A stretch of 64,000 nt of DNA from Puffinus mauretanicus. Lineage: Eukaryota; Chordata; Aves; Procellariiformes; Procellariidae. A model generated the notes under the pieces. It saw only the letters and a list, made by a program, of their open reading frames with translations, did no database searches and was not told where the DNA came from. Shown here piece by piece: positions 1-10,800 of the stretch. How positions within the stretch are numbered: position 1 is the first letter of the stretch; each line of letters begins with the position of its first letter. The stretch is from assembly GCA_023333565.1 (NCBI GenBank), contig JAJKFH010001792.1, positions 680,765 to 744,764 of the forward strand, read 5' to 3'. The translations under genes were made by a program, and so were the position numbers.

Positions 1-2869
1 CCCATTGAATTCACAGGGCACATATGAGCAAATATTTAAGCTTGCACATGTACTTTTTTGCAGGATCAAAGCCTAAGGTCAGATCTAATTTCCAAAAAGC
101 TTCTTGCCTTGAAAATCAAAGCTGATTTACTGCAAAAGAAATTCTCATTATTGCCTTCTCTTTCCATTCAGCCATGAAATAACCCATACCTCTTGGAAAA
201 AATAGTTATTGGGCAGAGAAATCTTCCAGGAGAAAAAAGATGAGGAACAGAGACTATATGAGATCCAGTTTGTGTCAAGAGAAGAAAATGAATCTGTGAT
301 TTCTCACTAATAATATAAAAGACTATATTTTAACTCCATAAACACGTACACCTCCAACTTCTTATTCAAAACATTTTTCTACTGTGCAGCCTCATTTGTT
401 TTTCTGTCTTTAAAATGTCCCTCTAACCTGGTGCTTAACAAACCAGTTCTGTTGCAGGGAGGAAGTGGTTCTGTTCTGGAAAAGGCTCAGTATTTTAGCC
501 AGTTTTATCTTGTTGTCATCTTCAGCTCCTGCCTTCCATATATTTTAAGAGGGGTTAATTCCAAAGAAGCCTGTGAAAACTGCTTCCCGCACTGAATTTC
601 CTGGTGCAAAGTGTGTGTTCTGGGTAGCAGAGCAAAAGACTGTTCGCACCATATCCTCATCACGTTGCATCAGCCTTGGGGCTAATACCTGCAGCTTGCT
701 CCTTCGCTGGTAAATTGAACAGTGTCAAGGAAATGGATTCAGATGTCAAAATTAACTGTTTATAGAATAAATAATTAGAGTAATCCCTGGCATCTTTTGG
801 CATGGACCAGCTAGCACTCACCCCCTCCAAAAACTGAGTCCCGTGGCTGGTCTCAGCACTATTCCCGAGGGGCAGAAGGCTGAGACTACTCTATTTTGAA
901 AGATAAAAGATGTTAATAAACATGGCCAGAGAGCAGGCTCTGGCAGCTTCAGTTTACTAGCAGAGACTCTGCCTTAAATTCTAGGTACTCTGAACCATCC
1001 TCAGACTGCCTGCTAGAGGGGTCTTTGCTTTCAGTCCCCACCAACCGTCTTTCAAAACCCCATGTGCAAATCAGATCACATCTACTGCTTTCCTGAGCAA
1101 GCTCCGGGGTGGTTTTTGAAGACATATAGACATGCATGAGTCTGTATAGCCACATGGATGCAAAGAGATTTACATAAATATGTCCCTCCCCAGGGATCTT
1201 AAAGTGCAACAATAATGCAAACAATGGTGCAAACAAATATGAGAAAAAGAAAAACTTTGTGGCATTCACATTGGTTTTGGGTACAGGGGACATTAGAATG
1301 AGAAAAAACTGTAATTGCATTCATATATTCAAACAGTATTTTGTTGGAGTGTTTTCCCAGTTATAGGCAACCTAAGTGCAAGAATTCATATACTCCACTG
1401 AGCAATATCTATACAGTTGCTGTACTGCAATTTTATCTTTGGATTAGTTAGGGGTAATTCTATTTTGGTTTATAATGTCAATGGAGCAGAACATTGTCAT
1501 AGGATAGTGGTCTCCCACTGCTACCTCGTTTAAGCAATCAAGCAAAAATAAAGCATATGTTACACCTTGTAATGTATTTCTCATTCTTGTATTCTTACAC
1601 TATTTTCATTGTCATAATGATCCAGTATATCTTTATCTGCTTGGACTTTTTATATAAGTTAGCTTCTCTCTAAGGTTTACAAGTTAATAATTTAACCAAC
1701 AGCCATGTCCTATATGTTATTTTTTTCACCCAGAAGCACAGTCTTCCTGAGTTACAGTCCGCAGAAGATAGTTCAGCTACACGAGAAATGGCCTACATAT
1801 GACAGCAAACTTCGACTACTATTCCACGTTGCATGCCTAATCTGTGCTGTGTTAGGTGAGCCTAACACTGTGCTCTTCTCAAATGAGTGACTTCCACAGA
1901 CTGTTTCTGACATACACAAGAGCATTAAGACACCTGAGGCTTTCATTCATCAGGATTCTGGGGAAATAGCTTGTGACTCTCCTGTACGAAATGAGAAATA
2001 ATATGAACCCCTTTCACTATTGACTGAAAAATGCGAGGATGCGTTTGTCGTTAAAATATTTGATGCAGATTAAAATAACTGTGCTAAATTCTTGTTTTAG
2101 CCATGCTGTCCCTGTAAGACTTTCGGCTAGTGACTTTGCTTCAAAAGCACTCAGGATGATGCTAAGTCATGTCAAAATCAATGGAGATTAGATGTCTAAA
2201 AGCCATCAGGGCTATGGTACTTATTAGTTCTCTTTTAGGAAAACAGCTCTATTACCATTAGGAAATAATTGTTAGGAAAATATAATGTCATTTTCCTCTG
2301 CCCACTTTTTCTCTTTGGGTGGAAAACATTACATTTCATCCTATTACATATTCATACTAATCTCTCATAAGCAGCTCAGAAGGGTGTTGCAGAGCCAGTA
2401 TAACCAAGATAATAGGAATCTAAGTTCACGGTTTCAAAGCAAAGTCAAAACTGTAGGTTCTCAGTTAAGTTCCTTAAACATCATCACCTCTAACAACATT
2501 TTAAATACCCTACAGTATCCTACCTGTCCTCCAGCCACCAGTGCAGCAGGGTACAAAACTCATCTATGTCTTGCATCACAGCTGCCACCCCATGTTAGTG
2601 TCTCAACTATCCCTGAGCTTCTCAAATGGCACTAAATGTCAGTGCACAGTCAGTTGTGTCAAGCCCTTGGTGTACTCTTAATTTGTTCATCACTAAAGCT
2701 AGTTACAATGGACATTTTCCTGAACTTTTAATATAATTTACCATTGTTTCTATCTGCTGCTGGTGTCACTGATTGTTATTATTTCATAGATCACTTTTAA
2801 AGGGGTTTGGTGTTCTCTCTCATGACTTTGTCCTTAAAGTCTTAAGGAGAATAAAATTACAAAACTGGG
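1..2869. other. Unique low-GC DNA, no gene recognised
   Basis: The short open frames here are A/T-rich, have no recognisable domain and no convincing splice context. I see no RNA gene and no repeat with clear ends. The stretch is taken as intergenic or intronic sequence up to the solo LTR that begins at 2870. Confidence 0.6.
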
Positions 2870-3437
2870 TGTGCTGGTTTTGGCTGGGATAGAGTTAATT
2901 TTCTTCACAGTAGCTACTATGGGGCTATGTTTTAGATTTGTGCTGATGTTTCAGCTATTGCTGAGCAGTGCTTACACAGAATCAAGGCCTTTTCTGCTTC
3001 TCACCCCACCCCACCAGCGAGGAGGTTGGGGGTGCACAAGAAGCTGGGAGGGGACACAGTTGGGACAGCTGACCCCAACTGACCAAAGGGATATCCCATA
3101 CCATATGACGTCATGCTCAGCACATAAAGCTGGGGGAAGAAGAAAGAAGGGGGGACGTTCGGGGTGATGGTTTTTGTCTTCCTAAGTAACCATTACACGT
3201 GATGGAGCCCTGCTTTCCTGGAGATGGCTGAACACCTGCCTGCTGATGGGAAGTAGTGAAAGAATTCCTTGTTTTGCTTTGCTTGGTGTGGCTTTTGCTT
3301 TACCTGTTAAACTGTCTTTCCTTCAACCCACAGGTTTTCTCATTTTTAGCCTTGTGATTCTCTCCCCCTCCTCAGTGAGGGGGAGTGAACAAGCAGCTGT
3401 GTGGGGCTTATTTGCCGGCTGGGGTTAAACCACGACA
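2870..3437 (+). repeat. Solo LTR, second ERV family, plus orientation
   Basis: The element starts TGTGCTGGTTTTGGCTGGGA and ends GGTTAAACCACGACA, so it has TG...CA ends. It is flanked on both sides by CTGGG (2865-2869 and 3438-3442), a perfect 5-bp target-site duplication. A CRE (TGACGTCA, 3106-3113) lies just upstream of a TATA-like CATAAAG. The downstream half (AACTGTCTTTCCTTCAACCC, then GGTTTTCTC) matches the R/U5 region of the 15821-16406 LTR in reverse. Together these show a solo LTR left by recombination between the two LTRs of a provirus. Open frames inside it are not genes. The 5-bp duplication is typical of ERVL-like integrases. Confidence 0.92.
3106..3113 (+). promoter_or_regulatory. 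CRE palindrome in LTR U3
   Basis: TGACGTCA is the consensus site for CREB/ATF factors. It lies just upstream of the TATA-like CATAAAG of this LTR. The same position in the LTR at 7355-7873 is also a perfect CRE, while the four other LTRs of these two families have single or double changes there. Confidence 0.6.
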
Positions 3438-3589
3438 CTGGGTAAAAGAATATTTTAGGTAAAGATAAAGAGAAGTATCTATTCCAGACCCAAAGGTTTG
3501 TTTGACTGGAATTTTCACCCAAGAGAAGTAGTGGAAGCCTTGATACTTGAATTATTTAAAATTCAAGTAGGCAAAGAGTTGGAGAATCT

Positions 3590-3672
3590 TGTAAGGATCA
3601 ATTCTGTATTGACAAGGGGATGGACTAGCTGAACTGGCAAGACTTTTTCATCTCTAAATTGGGTGATTCTGA
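3590..3672 (+). mobile_element. CR1 LINE 3'-end remnant (old)
   Basis: The stretch reads like a degraded CR1 3' end: GGGGATGGACTAGCTGAACT, then CTTTTTCATCTCTAAATTGGG and TGATTCTG. CR1 elements carry a conserved GGACTAGATGACCT...TTCCAACC...TGATTCTATG tail, and this matches only loosely, so the copy is old and its left edge unclear. Confidence 0.4.
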
Positions 3673-4104
3673 ACAACGAAACTATGGCTTTAATGAGTAC
3701 TTGCTCTACTCTGTGGGTACAGCGGCGATAGCAGTAGATATGCTACTAGAATTAATTCTTTTAGCTTGGGTGGAAGTGGCGAACCTGGGAAGTCTGAAAT
3801 GTCATTTGAAGTTCTCTGGTGTAAATGGAGTGAACTTTTTGTTTTGCTTTTTATACAGTACATTGCACATCAGGTTCTTGACCTGTGACCAGTACTCTTG
3901 AGGAGGGGAGGGAGAAGGTTAATAAAAAAAAATACTAACTTGTGGTAAGTTATATTTTTATTTCAGGATTTTCGGGGGAAAGGAGGAGGCAAATTCCACT
4001 TCTCCAAGCCCAGTCTGCAAAGTGCATGCCTATATTCTTCCTTTAAGTTGCACCAGGGATGTGAGGCATGGTCCTTAACAATCTGATATAACTTCAGAAT
4101 TGTT

Positions 4105-4172
4105 CCTTCTTTCAGGAGGGGTTTGGTCCAGATGATCTCCTGAGATCCCTTGCAACCTAAGTGATTCTACAG
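4105..4172 (+). mobile_element. CR1 LINE 3'-end remnant (old)
   Basis: GGTTTGGTCCAGATGATCTC, then CTGAGATCCCTTGCAACCTAAGTGATTCTAC, follows the order of a CR1 3' tail (GACCAGATGATCTC, TCCCTTCCAACC, TGATTCTATG) with many changes. Only the tail is seen, as is usual for 5'-truncated CR1 copies. Confidence 0.5.
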
Positions 4173-5567
4173 CTGAATTATTTGGCTTGGTGCACATGGG
4201 AGTCCCAGAGAGAATTAGTATATATGCAGTGCTGATGATCTAGAGCCTGAGTCTAGAAGCAAAACAAAGAGTGAGTCAAATTAACTGCAGTGTTCAGATG
4301 AAAAAAAAATCCTTTGTCAAGTTTGCTGTTTTCTTTGTACATCTACAACAGAACTGCCGTAATTGGATCCTTTTTTCAGCTAAGGGTTCAAGAGGTGAAT
4401 GTAACTGAGAGTCATATTACAAAGGTTTTAACTCAGTCTCCAAGGCTAACTTATATATGCAAGTCACAGACTCTTGATTTTTTACTGAGAAACCCAAATT
4501 TTTTTTTTTTTCTCTGTCAGAAACCAGGACACTAATCCTGTGAACACTTAGCAATTGTAGCTGATGACTCAGTGTCAGCCACATTATACCAGACAGAGGT
4601 TTTATCTTCATTCCTCTCTAAAAAGCCTTTATCTTCCAGTGCGGCAGAGATCCCTAACTGAGCCTTACCATGCTATTACGGTAAAAACAATAATAATGAA
4701 ATAAGGAAAACAATGATCCAAACACCCCAAAATTCAGGTCTTCCATTACAAGTGAGGATAGAATGATCAGTTTTGATATCTTTAGATTAGACAGCTGAGG
4801 TTTATTTGATGACCTCATCAGGTAACCCCAAATTACCTTCCCAGTGTTGCATGCCTTTGTTTCAACATTCATGTGTTGATTCTGCAGCTTCTCTTGTATT
4901 TAAATGAAACAGTCTCTGCATTGCCAATGACTGAGGTTTTTAGTAAAATGATATTTTGGCTTTTATTGTAACTTGGTCTTGATGATATTCGTTGAAGCCA
5001 GAAGTTTTGATGTAATGGAATGAAATCAAGTTCCCAAAGATGTCCATATAACATAAGGATTCAAAACTGCAAAAAGAAAAAAATATTGATCCTCTACCTA
5101 TTAATTTAAAGTAAGTGGTTTTGAACTCAAGCTCCCTTTGAGGATGCTGTAATGGATATGAGTCACGATCCAGCGTACTTTACTCCTTTTGACTAATGCC
5201 TTTTTCCATAGAAAGAGTGAAAGCAAAAAAAGAATCTTTTTTTTATGATTATTCTTTCTTATTTATATACACACACTGAGGCAAATGACTTTCCTGTCAC
5301 TAGAGGGACATCAAAAAGGAAAGCAGTTGCAAATTTCTCACAGAGCTGAACTTCCTGGAATACTTTACTTGGCTTCCAGAAAATATTATAAAAAAAGTAA
5401 TTTGTTACTTTCACTAGCTCCTTGAGGCAGGTGGAACTGAGAAATAGCTAACGGGTGGTTCCATAACTAAAGAATTATCTAGAGTATTTTATCTTGATTT
5501 TTTTAAGTATTCAGATCTGACTTTTCAGACTAGCTTATTATTAGCTGGATTTCTTGCTGACATTATT

Positions 5568-5590
5568 AATATATACATATATATATATAT
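5568..5590. repeat. (AT)n microsatellite
   Basis: Alternating AT dinucleotides with one ACAT interruption, running into a T-tract. Confidence 0.8.
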
Positions 5591-5933
5591 TTTTTTAATT
5601 CCCTACTTGAAACAACGTAAATGAGGCTGATTTTCAAAAAGATATTAAAATCTCAAATTTTTGTGTTGGGTGTTTTGAGACCACCATTTTGAGATCATCA
5701 GTAGTTTTGGAAAATCTTAGGTTCTCAAGAGGTCTGAAGAATTTGGATGTGAGGGTTTGGCTTTCTGCTCATTTCTATTCATAAATAGTGTGTGGGAGAG
5801 GGGTTTTTGTTTGTTTCTTCATCCCCTGAATATTAATATCAGACCTGATTCTGCATCTGTCGTATGGTAATTCAAGTAGTGAAAATCCATTCAATGTTGA
5901 TGTGAGCTTTCTATTATAATAGATCACCAATAA

Positions 5934-6075
5934 ATCCTGGAAACATTCAAGGTCAGGTTGGACGGGGCTCTAAGCAACCTGATCTAGTTTGAAGATGTCC
6001 CTGTTTATTGCAGGGGTTTTGGACTAGATGACCTTTAAAGGTCATCCAATCCAAACTATTCTATGATTCCATGAA
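5934..6075 (+). mobile_element. CR1 LINE 3' fragment
   Basis: The fragment contains TGGAAACATTCAAGGTCAGG, GGACGGGGCTCTAAGCAACC, GACTAGATGACCTTTAAAGG and CCATTC/TCTATGATTCC-type ends in CR1 order. It is 5'-truncated and moderately diverged, and sits in plus orientation. Confidence 0.85.
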
Positions 6076-6593
6076 ATTGGTTAAGATTTTTTTTCCCAAA
6101 ATGTCTTGTAAAGTTAATATTGGGAAGAAAATGACAATATTAAATAGTGCCAGTGAAAAATTACTGCAACAGATATAAACATTTAAACTCATAGATATAC
6201 ACATGATTTCAGACAAAACCCTCTCCTCTGTTACTAAGCTTTATTGTTTAAAAAAAAAAGTTCTGATTAAACCTAGTCAGTAATGCTCTCCAATTCTGTC
6301 TAAAGATTTGAAGAATTCAGCAGAAAGTAATAAAGGACGCTTGCAAAATTTTACCCAGAATTATATTTCTTTCTCATCTGGAAGATTATTGTATTGCCTC
6401 ATGGGAGCTATGGGATGGGCACTTTAGGAGTCCCACTCACCCTTTGGAACAGAACACGTTATCTATAAAGTATTAAAACCTTACTTCTTAGTAAGTGGTG
6501 ATGGGATTTCTGTAGCATCCCAGAATATGACATCCAACTCTTATACCACATAGCTGAATAGGATAGCACAGCTGTCGTGGTTTAACCTGGTTT

Positions 6594-7242
6594 AACCACG
6601 GTGCCTGTCGCAGGGGTTTGAGTAGCCACAGTGGTTGTCGTGCGGGTTGAAGTAGCTACAGTGCCTGTCGTGGGGGTTTGAGTAGTCACTGTGTCTGTTG
6701 CCGGGGTTGATCTCTGGACAGTATTCCTGAATAGTTGTTTAACTCTAAACAAGGCCTGAACAACATTCAGAAGACATAGCAATATGAACATGCTTGTTTG
6801 AACATCCCAAGGATATTAAAAATTCTCAGGGAATATTGTGGACGTCTTCATGAAGAGGATAGAAGAAAAAGGAGTTTCTGAAGATATGGAAGGGAAGGTG
6901 AACAAGTGGGAGAAAGTGCCCCATCCTGTCTCCCCACTAAATTCATCCTCTGAGGTGAAGACGTAAGAAGTGTAATTATTAATAGTTTCCAAAAGATAGC
7001 TCCCGAAAAACAGGAATGATGGCAGTGCTGAGTACAGGCTCGTGACCAATAATTTTATCATAACATAAAGCCAGGTCACACAGTATAGCAAAGCAATGAC
7101 CTTAATCCATTTCCCAGAGATGATCAACCCCACATACAAACTGATAATCAGCAGTATAGACAGCCAGTAAGGTGCTATATACCACAACTCCAAAAACAGA
7201 TCCAAAAACTCTGAGAGCAAATAAATCAAACATTGTGAACAT
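6594..7242 (-). pseudogene. gag: gag 5' fragment with frameshift, stop and deletion
   Basis: The fragment matches the first roughly 210 codons of the gag ORF at 61468-60305: hydrophobic N-terminus, a second hydrophobic stretch and the start of the Thr/Pro repeat. It is broken three ways. An extra C near 7226 shifts the frame just after the start codon at 7242. A TAA at 6818-6816 replaces a glutamate codon. The 3' end is cut within the repeat at about 6594, where sequence jumps into the LTR terminus. Two open pieces remain (7229-6816 and 6791-6582). The first opens with TTG, so it lacks the normal start. No functional product is expected. Confidence 0.85.
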
Positions 7243-7328
7243 CGAGTACTAAACTGATATAATGAATGCTTATAACAAATTTGTTTTAACCCGTTCGGGT
7301 CAGATGTGTCGTTATCTCAACCCTTCGA

Positions 7329-7346
7329 GCCCCACGTTGGGCGCCA
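7329..7346 (-). other. Primer-binding site, tRNA-Lys1,2 type
   Basis: The minus strand reads TGGCGCCCAACGTGGGGC, the 18-base complement to the 3' end of tRNA-Lys1,2 used by foamy viruses and some betaretroviruses. It lies 8 bases inside the LTR edge, as in the full-length copy. Confidence 0.85.
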
Positions 7347-7354
7347 AAAAGGAC

Positions 7355-7873
7355 TGTCGTGGTTTAACCTGGCAGGCAGCCAAATACCACGCAGCCGCTC
7401 ACTCACTCCCCCCACCCCCAGCGGGACGGGGAGAGAATCGGAAGGGTAAGAGTGAGAAAAACTCGTGGGTTGAGATAAAGACAGTTTAATAGAACAGAAA
7501 AAAAAGGGAAAATAATAATGATAATGATAAAATATACAAAATGAGTGATGCACAATGCAATTGCTCACCACCCGCGCTGACCGATAACCAAGTAGCGATC
7601 GGTACTTCCTGGATCACGCCTACCGTTCATATACTGAGCATGACGTCACATGGTATGGAATACCCCATTAGCCAGCTGGGCTGGCTGTCCTGATTATGTT
7701 CCCTCCCATCTTGTGTACCTAGCTCAGTCAGTAGGCACGGGAGCTGTCCTTGGACTAGGAGGGCACTTAACAACAACTGAAAACATCAGTGTGTTATCAA
7801 CATTCTCCTCATACTAAATCCAAAACACAGCACTAGGAAGAAATTTAACCCTATCCCAGCTGAAACCAGGACA
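7355..7873 (-). repeat. 5' LTR of the deleted provirus
   Basis: The 519-bp LTR begins (minus strand) TGTCCTGGTTTCAGCTGGGA and ends GGTTAAACCACGACA. It is very close to both LTRs of the full provirus but differs at shared diagnostic sites (for example CCGTTCATATAC where both of those have CTCTTCATATAC), so it is a separate copy. U3 has a TATA-like TATATGAA and an intact CRE (7641-7648). A polyadenylation signal ATTAAA follows in R. Confidence 0.92.
7641..7648 (-). promoter_or_regulatory. CRE palindrome in LTR U3
   Basis: Perfect TGACGTCA a few bases upstream of the TATA-like TATATGAA in the minus-strand LTR. The matching site in both LTRs of the full provirus is TGACATCA, a change at the CpG. 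Confidence 0.6.
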
Positions 7874-7878
7874 ACAGC

Positions 7879-10800
7879 CTACCGAAATCTTGACAGTAAG
7901 ATAGGACTTTTTATTTGAACTAAGAATCATGTAATCGGGACTCTGTGCAGCCCCCTGTGCAGTCTGAGGTTGTCTATTCTCTCATTCCAATAGGGTTTGA
8001 ATACCTTACCCTGGCTTATTCCACCAATAATCGTAACTTTGCCCTAAACTTGTAGGACCATCTCCATACAGTTTTTGGCTTCACTGTCCAAATGAGGGAG
8101 AAGGAGAAGTTCTTTCCTACTGGTTATACTACTACTTTGCTAGAGTGCCTGCTCCATGTATTTAAGGGAAGTCCTTTATGAACTATTGAAGTTTGAACTT
8201 CCCTGCCTGACAAATAGTAGTCTTACCAGAGGCATTCCCATCACTGGGAGTTTCAACTCTATTTGGAGACCATCTGTTTCTGTGTGGCAGACAATATTTT
8301 CTCCAACAGACCCTAAATGCACTGTAAATGATCAAAGTGTTAACTAAAATTTATTACATGAATCCAGTACAGTATTTCTTCCTCAGTGAAAGTCCCTCCT
8401 AGAAGCTTTTAAAAGCATGTCCAGAAGAAGAAAGTCAGAATTAACACAGGGATTTTAGAATTCAGGCATGGTGATTTTAACAGCAATTATTCTTGGTCAT
8501 GCAGTTGTGCTTCTGGGTATGTGAGTTAGTTTCATTAAGTGTTGCCACATTATTTCTAGCTAGTAAAAAACTCCAAATGTTTAATTACACTTTTATTACT
8601 CTAGCTGTAACTGTTACCATAACACTAACTATATATACAAAATACACTATTTCAGTACACTTATATTTGGGTTCAGGACAAACTAATATTAATTATAACC
8701 TAACTAATAATTTCTTTATAGATGTCACAGACCTCTGGTTTGACTATAACAGTATCGTGCCCTTGCCCTCATCTTTCACAAAAAAAACCCCACAACCCTC
8801 TAATTTGGTAAAAATAACCATTTACTTTAGGTTCTCTAACAAATGTAACTGGAAGCTGTTGCTAGGGGGGAAAGGGGGGTTTATCTCCAAGGGTGATAAG
8901 CTGCCAGACAGCTGAAGTTCAGTTTTGGTCCCTGAGATGCTGGAGCAAACAAGCCAGACTCTAAGGCACGCTGCAGCTCTGCCTGGTCTCGGAGCAATGT
9001 AAATATGAGAAGCCACAAAGGTGACCGAGAGTTGCCTTCCTCCCCCCATCTCGGGGGTAGCAAGTTTTCCGCCGTCATTCCTAGATGTGGTTTCCACCAA
9101 CCCTCCCTCCGTTTTTATCTTCGCCTACGGAAGTCTCCATGGAGGCTGGTAGAAAGGGATGGCTGGGCACTGAGAACTTGTCATATTTAGTACTTTATCC
9201 TCTACCAGTCTGCAGGGGAAAAAAGTTGCTGTGAAAGGGGAATAGATGGAGCGGGAAAGTGTCTGACTTTGGAAAGGAACATTTAGTACAGAGAGGTTTT
9301 TACTGTATAAAATTTCAGTTACAACTCTCTTCTCCTCCCCATACACAAACAAAATCCAGCCAGCGTCTCAACCAACCTTTCAAAACCTTTTTCTGGCTTG
9401 AGGCTAATTGCAGCTTTGCATTCTGGGAAATACGGAGGGTGTCCAAGTCATTGAAACCAAGTCTTAATTTAGAACTGCGTTTCCTCCTTATTAAACTGTT
9501 GGTAATTTGGTACATGAGAGGACTGCTCCTGCAAACAAGAGACATGGCCCCCTTTCCATCTTCTTACACTACAAAGCTTGCATTTTTCACAGTGGATTAG
9601 CAAGTCTAGACATCCTATAAAATGTCAATGAACGTATGGATCTTCAGTGCATATTTCTCAGGAGAGCTATGCTTGTTTGCAGTGCTGCTCTCTCAGCCCG
9701 ATCAATACAGCCACAACAGCCTTTTGCATTTTCTGTCAGAAAACAGAACCCCACTCACTGAATTTTTTTTTTCTTTCTTTCTAAGGCAGTTAATCAAATA
9801 GTGGAGGTAGAGGAAAGTGAGGGTGGGTTAGGGGTGGGGATCATATGATCATATACCAAGCACCCAGGGAAGTTGTGAATAAAGTATTTTATTTTAATTA
9901 TTATTACTAACCACGAAGGCACGATAAGAATTATCATGAGAAAAATCATACCTCAGGGGCAAGACAAGGACTGGGGAAGGGAAAGGAAAGGAGGCGCAGC
10001 TGAGTGCGAGAACCCCCACGGGATGTGATTATCTCCTGATAACAACATCCCCAGACTTATTGCTATTATGAAATTTCGTTTTTCCATTTTTTTATATACA
10101 CAGATACATATATAAATTATTTAGGTGAAGTATTTCAATTCCCTGCAAACTGCGGGTTTGCATTAAAATGCTTCAACTGTGAGATTCCCAGGTATATTAA
10201 TATCCATCCTTTTAGGATGTTGAGCAGTCCATCAGAATAAGCTCTTCATCCTCGGCTGTTTTATGATATTATTACAACGTATTTTAGTTGGGGAATGGTG
10301 GGTAGAACAAGTTTTCAGAGAAATAGACTTGTTTGGGTTCCATTTGGTTGCTGGAGGGGAAAACTCCACATAAAACGACTCTGGCTGTTCAGTAAGGCAT
10401 CCTGATTTCTCATTATTATTATTTTTTCCCCAGCACAGTTCTATTTCTTCTCTCCTTTTCAGAAGTCCCAAGCCCCCTTCCCATCCACTTTAATAACAGT
10501 GAGAGGGGACTGCAGCCACAAGACATAGGGACCTCGAGGACTGCATTCAGATGTGTGTTTTGTGTTTTGAGTTTCCTGGCAATTATATATAAAAATGTGG
10601 ATGAATTGATGCTTTTATTAAAAACAATTTCATCAATGTACAATTGTTATTTAACAATTTTTAGGGCTGAAAGTTACTTAAAAAAATCCACCTCACTTTT
10701 TGTTAGGCTCACTAAGCTTATGTTTATATCTTTTAAATTTCCTTTTAAAATCCTTAATTTTTCCAGAAATTTTGATTCCAATTTAAGGCCCTGATTGTAG

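Larger units (their letters stand above)
3443..6567. other. Gene-free stretch with CR1 fragments
   Basis: No gene is recognised. The stretch holds worn CR1 3' pieces (about 3590-3672, 4105-4172 and 5934-6075), a T-run near 4500 and an (AT)n run near 5568-5590. The remaining sequence is A/T-rich and unique by eye. Confidence 0.55.
6573..7873 (-). mobile_element. Internally deleted ERVL-like provirus
   Basis: This is a relative of the provirus at 55340-62098, in the same orientation. On the plus strand it consists of about 18 bp of the 3' LTR terminus (TGTCGTGGTTTAACCTGG, 6573-6590), an internal part holding the N-terminal gag region and leader, and a complete LTR (7355-7873). A perfect 5-bp duplication ACAGC flanks it (6568-6572 and 7874-7878), so both outer ends are original. 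Most of one LTR, all of pol and most of gag are missing. The internal part differs from the full copy by roughly 14 substitutions and one indel over about 750 bp by eye. The deletion either happened after insertion or was already present in the RNA; the sequence cannot tell which. Confidence 0.9.

Noticed and set aside
949..1320. 123-codon minus-strand open frame with a hydrophobic stretch
   Set aside because: No family recognised and low-complexity start; likely chance.
5279..5300. CTCF-like motif (CACTAGAGGGA); a similar one near 33866
   Set aside because: Matches to the degenerate consensus are partial and expected by chance at this window size.
7262..7489. Plus-strand frame repeated at 61488-61700 and partly at 55.3 kb
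   Set aside because: It spans the primer site and LTR in antisense; the repetition reflects the ERV copies, not a gene family.
8493..8915. 140-codon open frame
   Set aside because: A/T-driven composition, no domain, no splice or promoter context.
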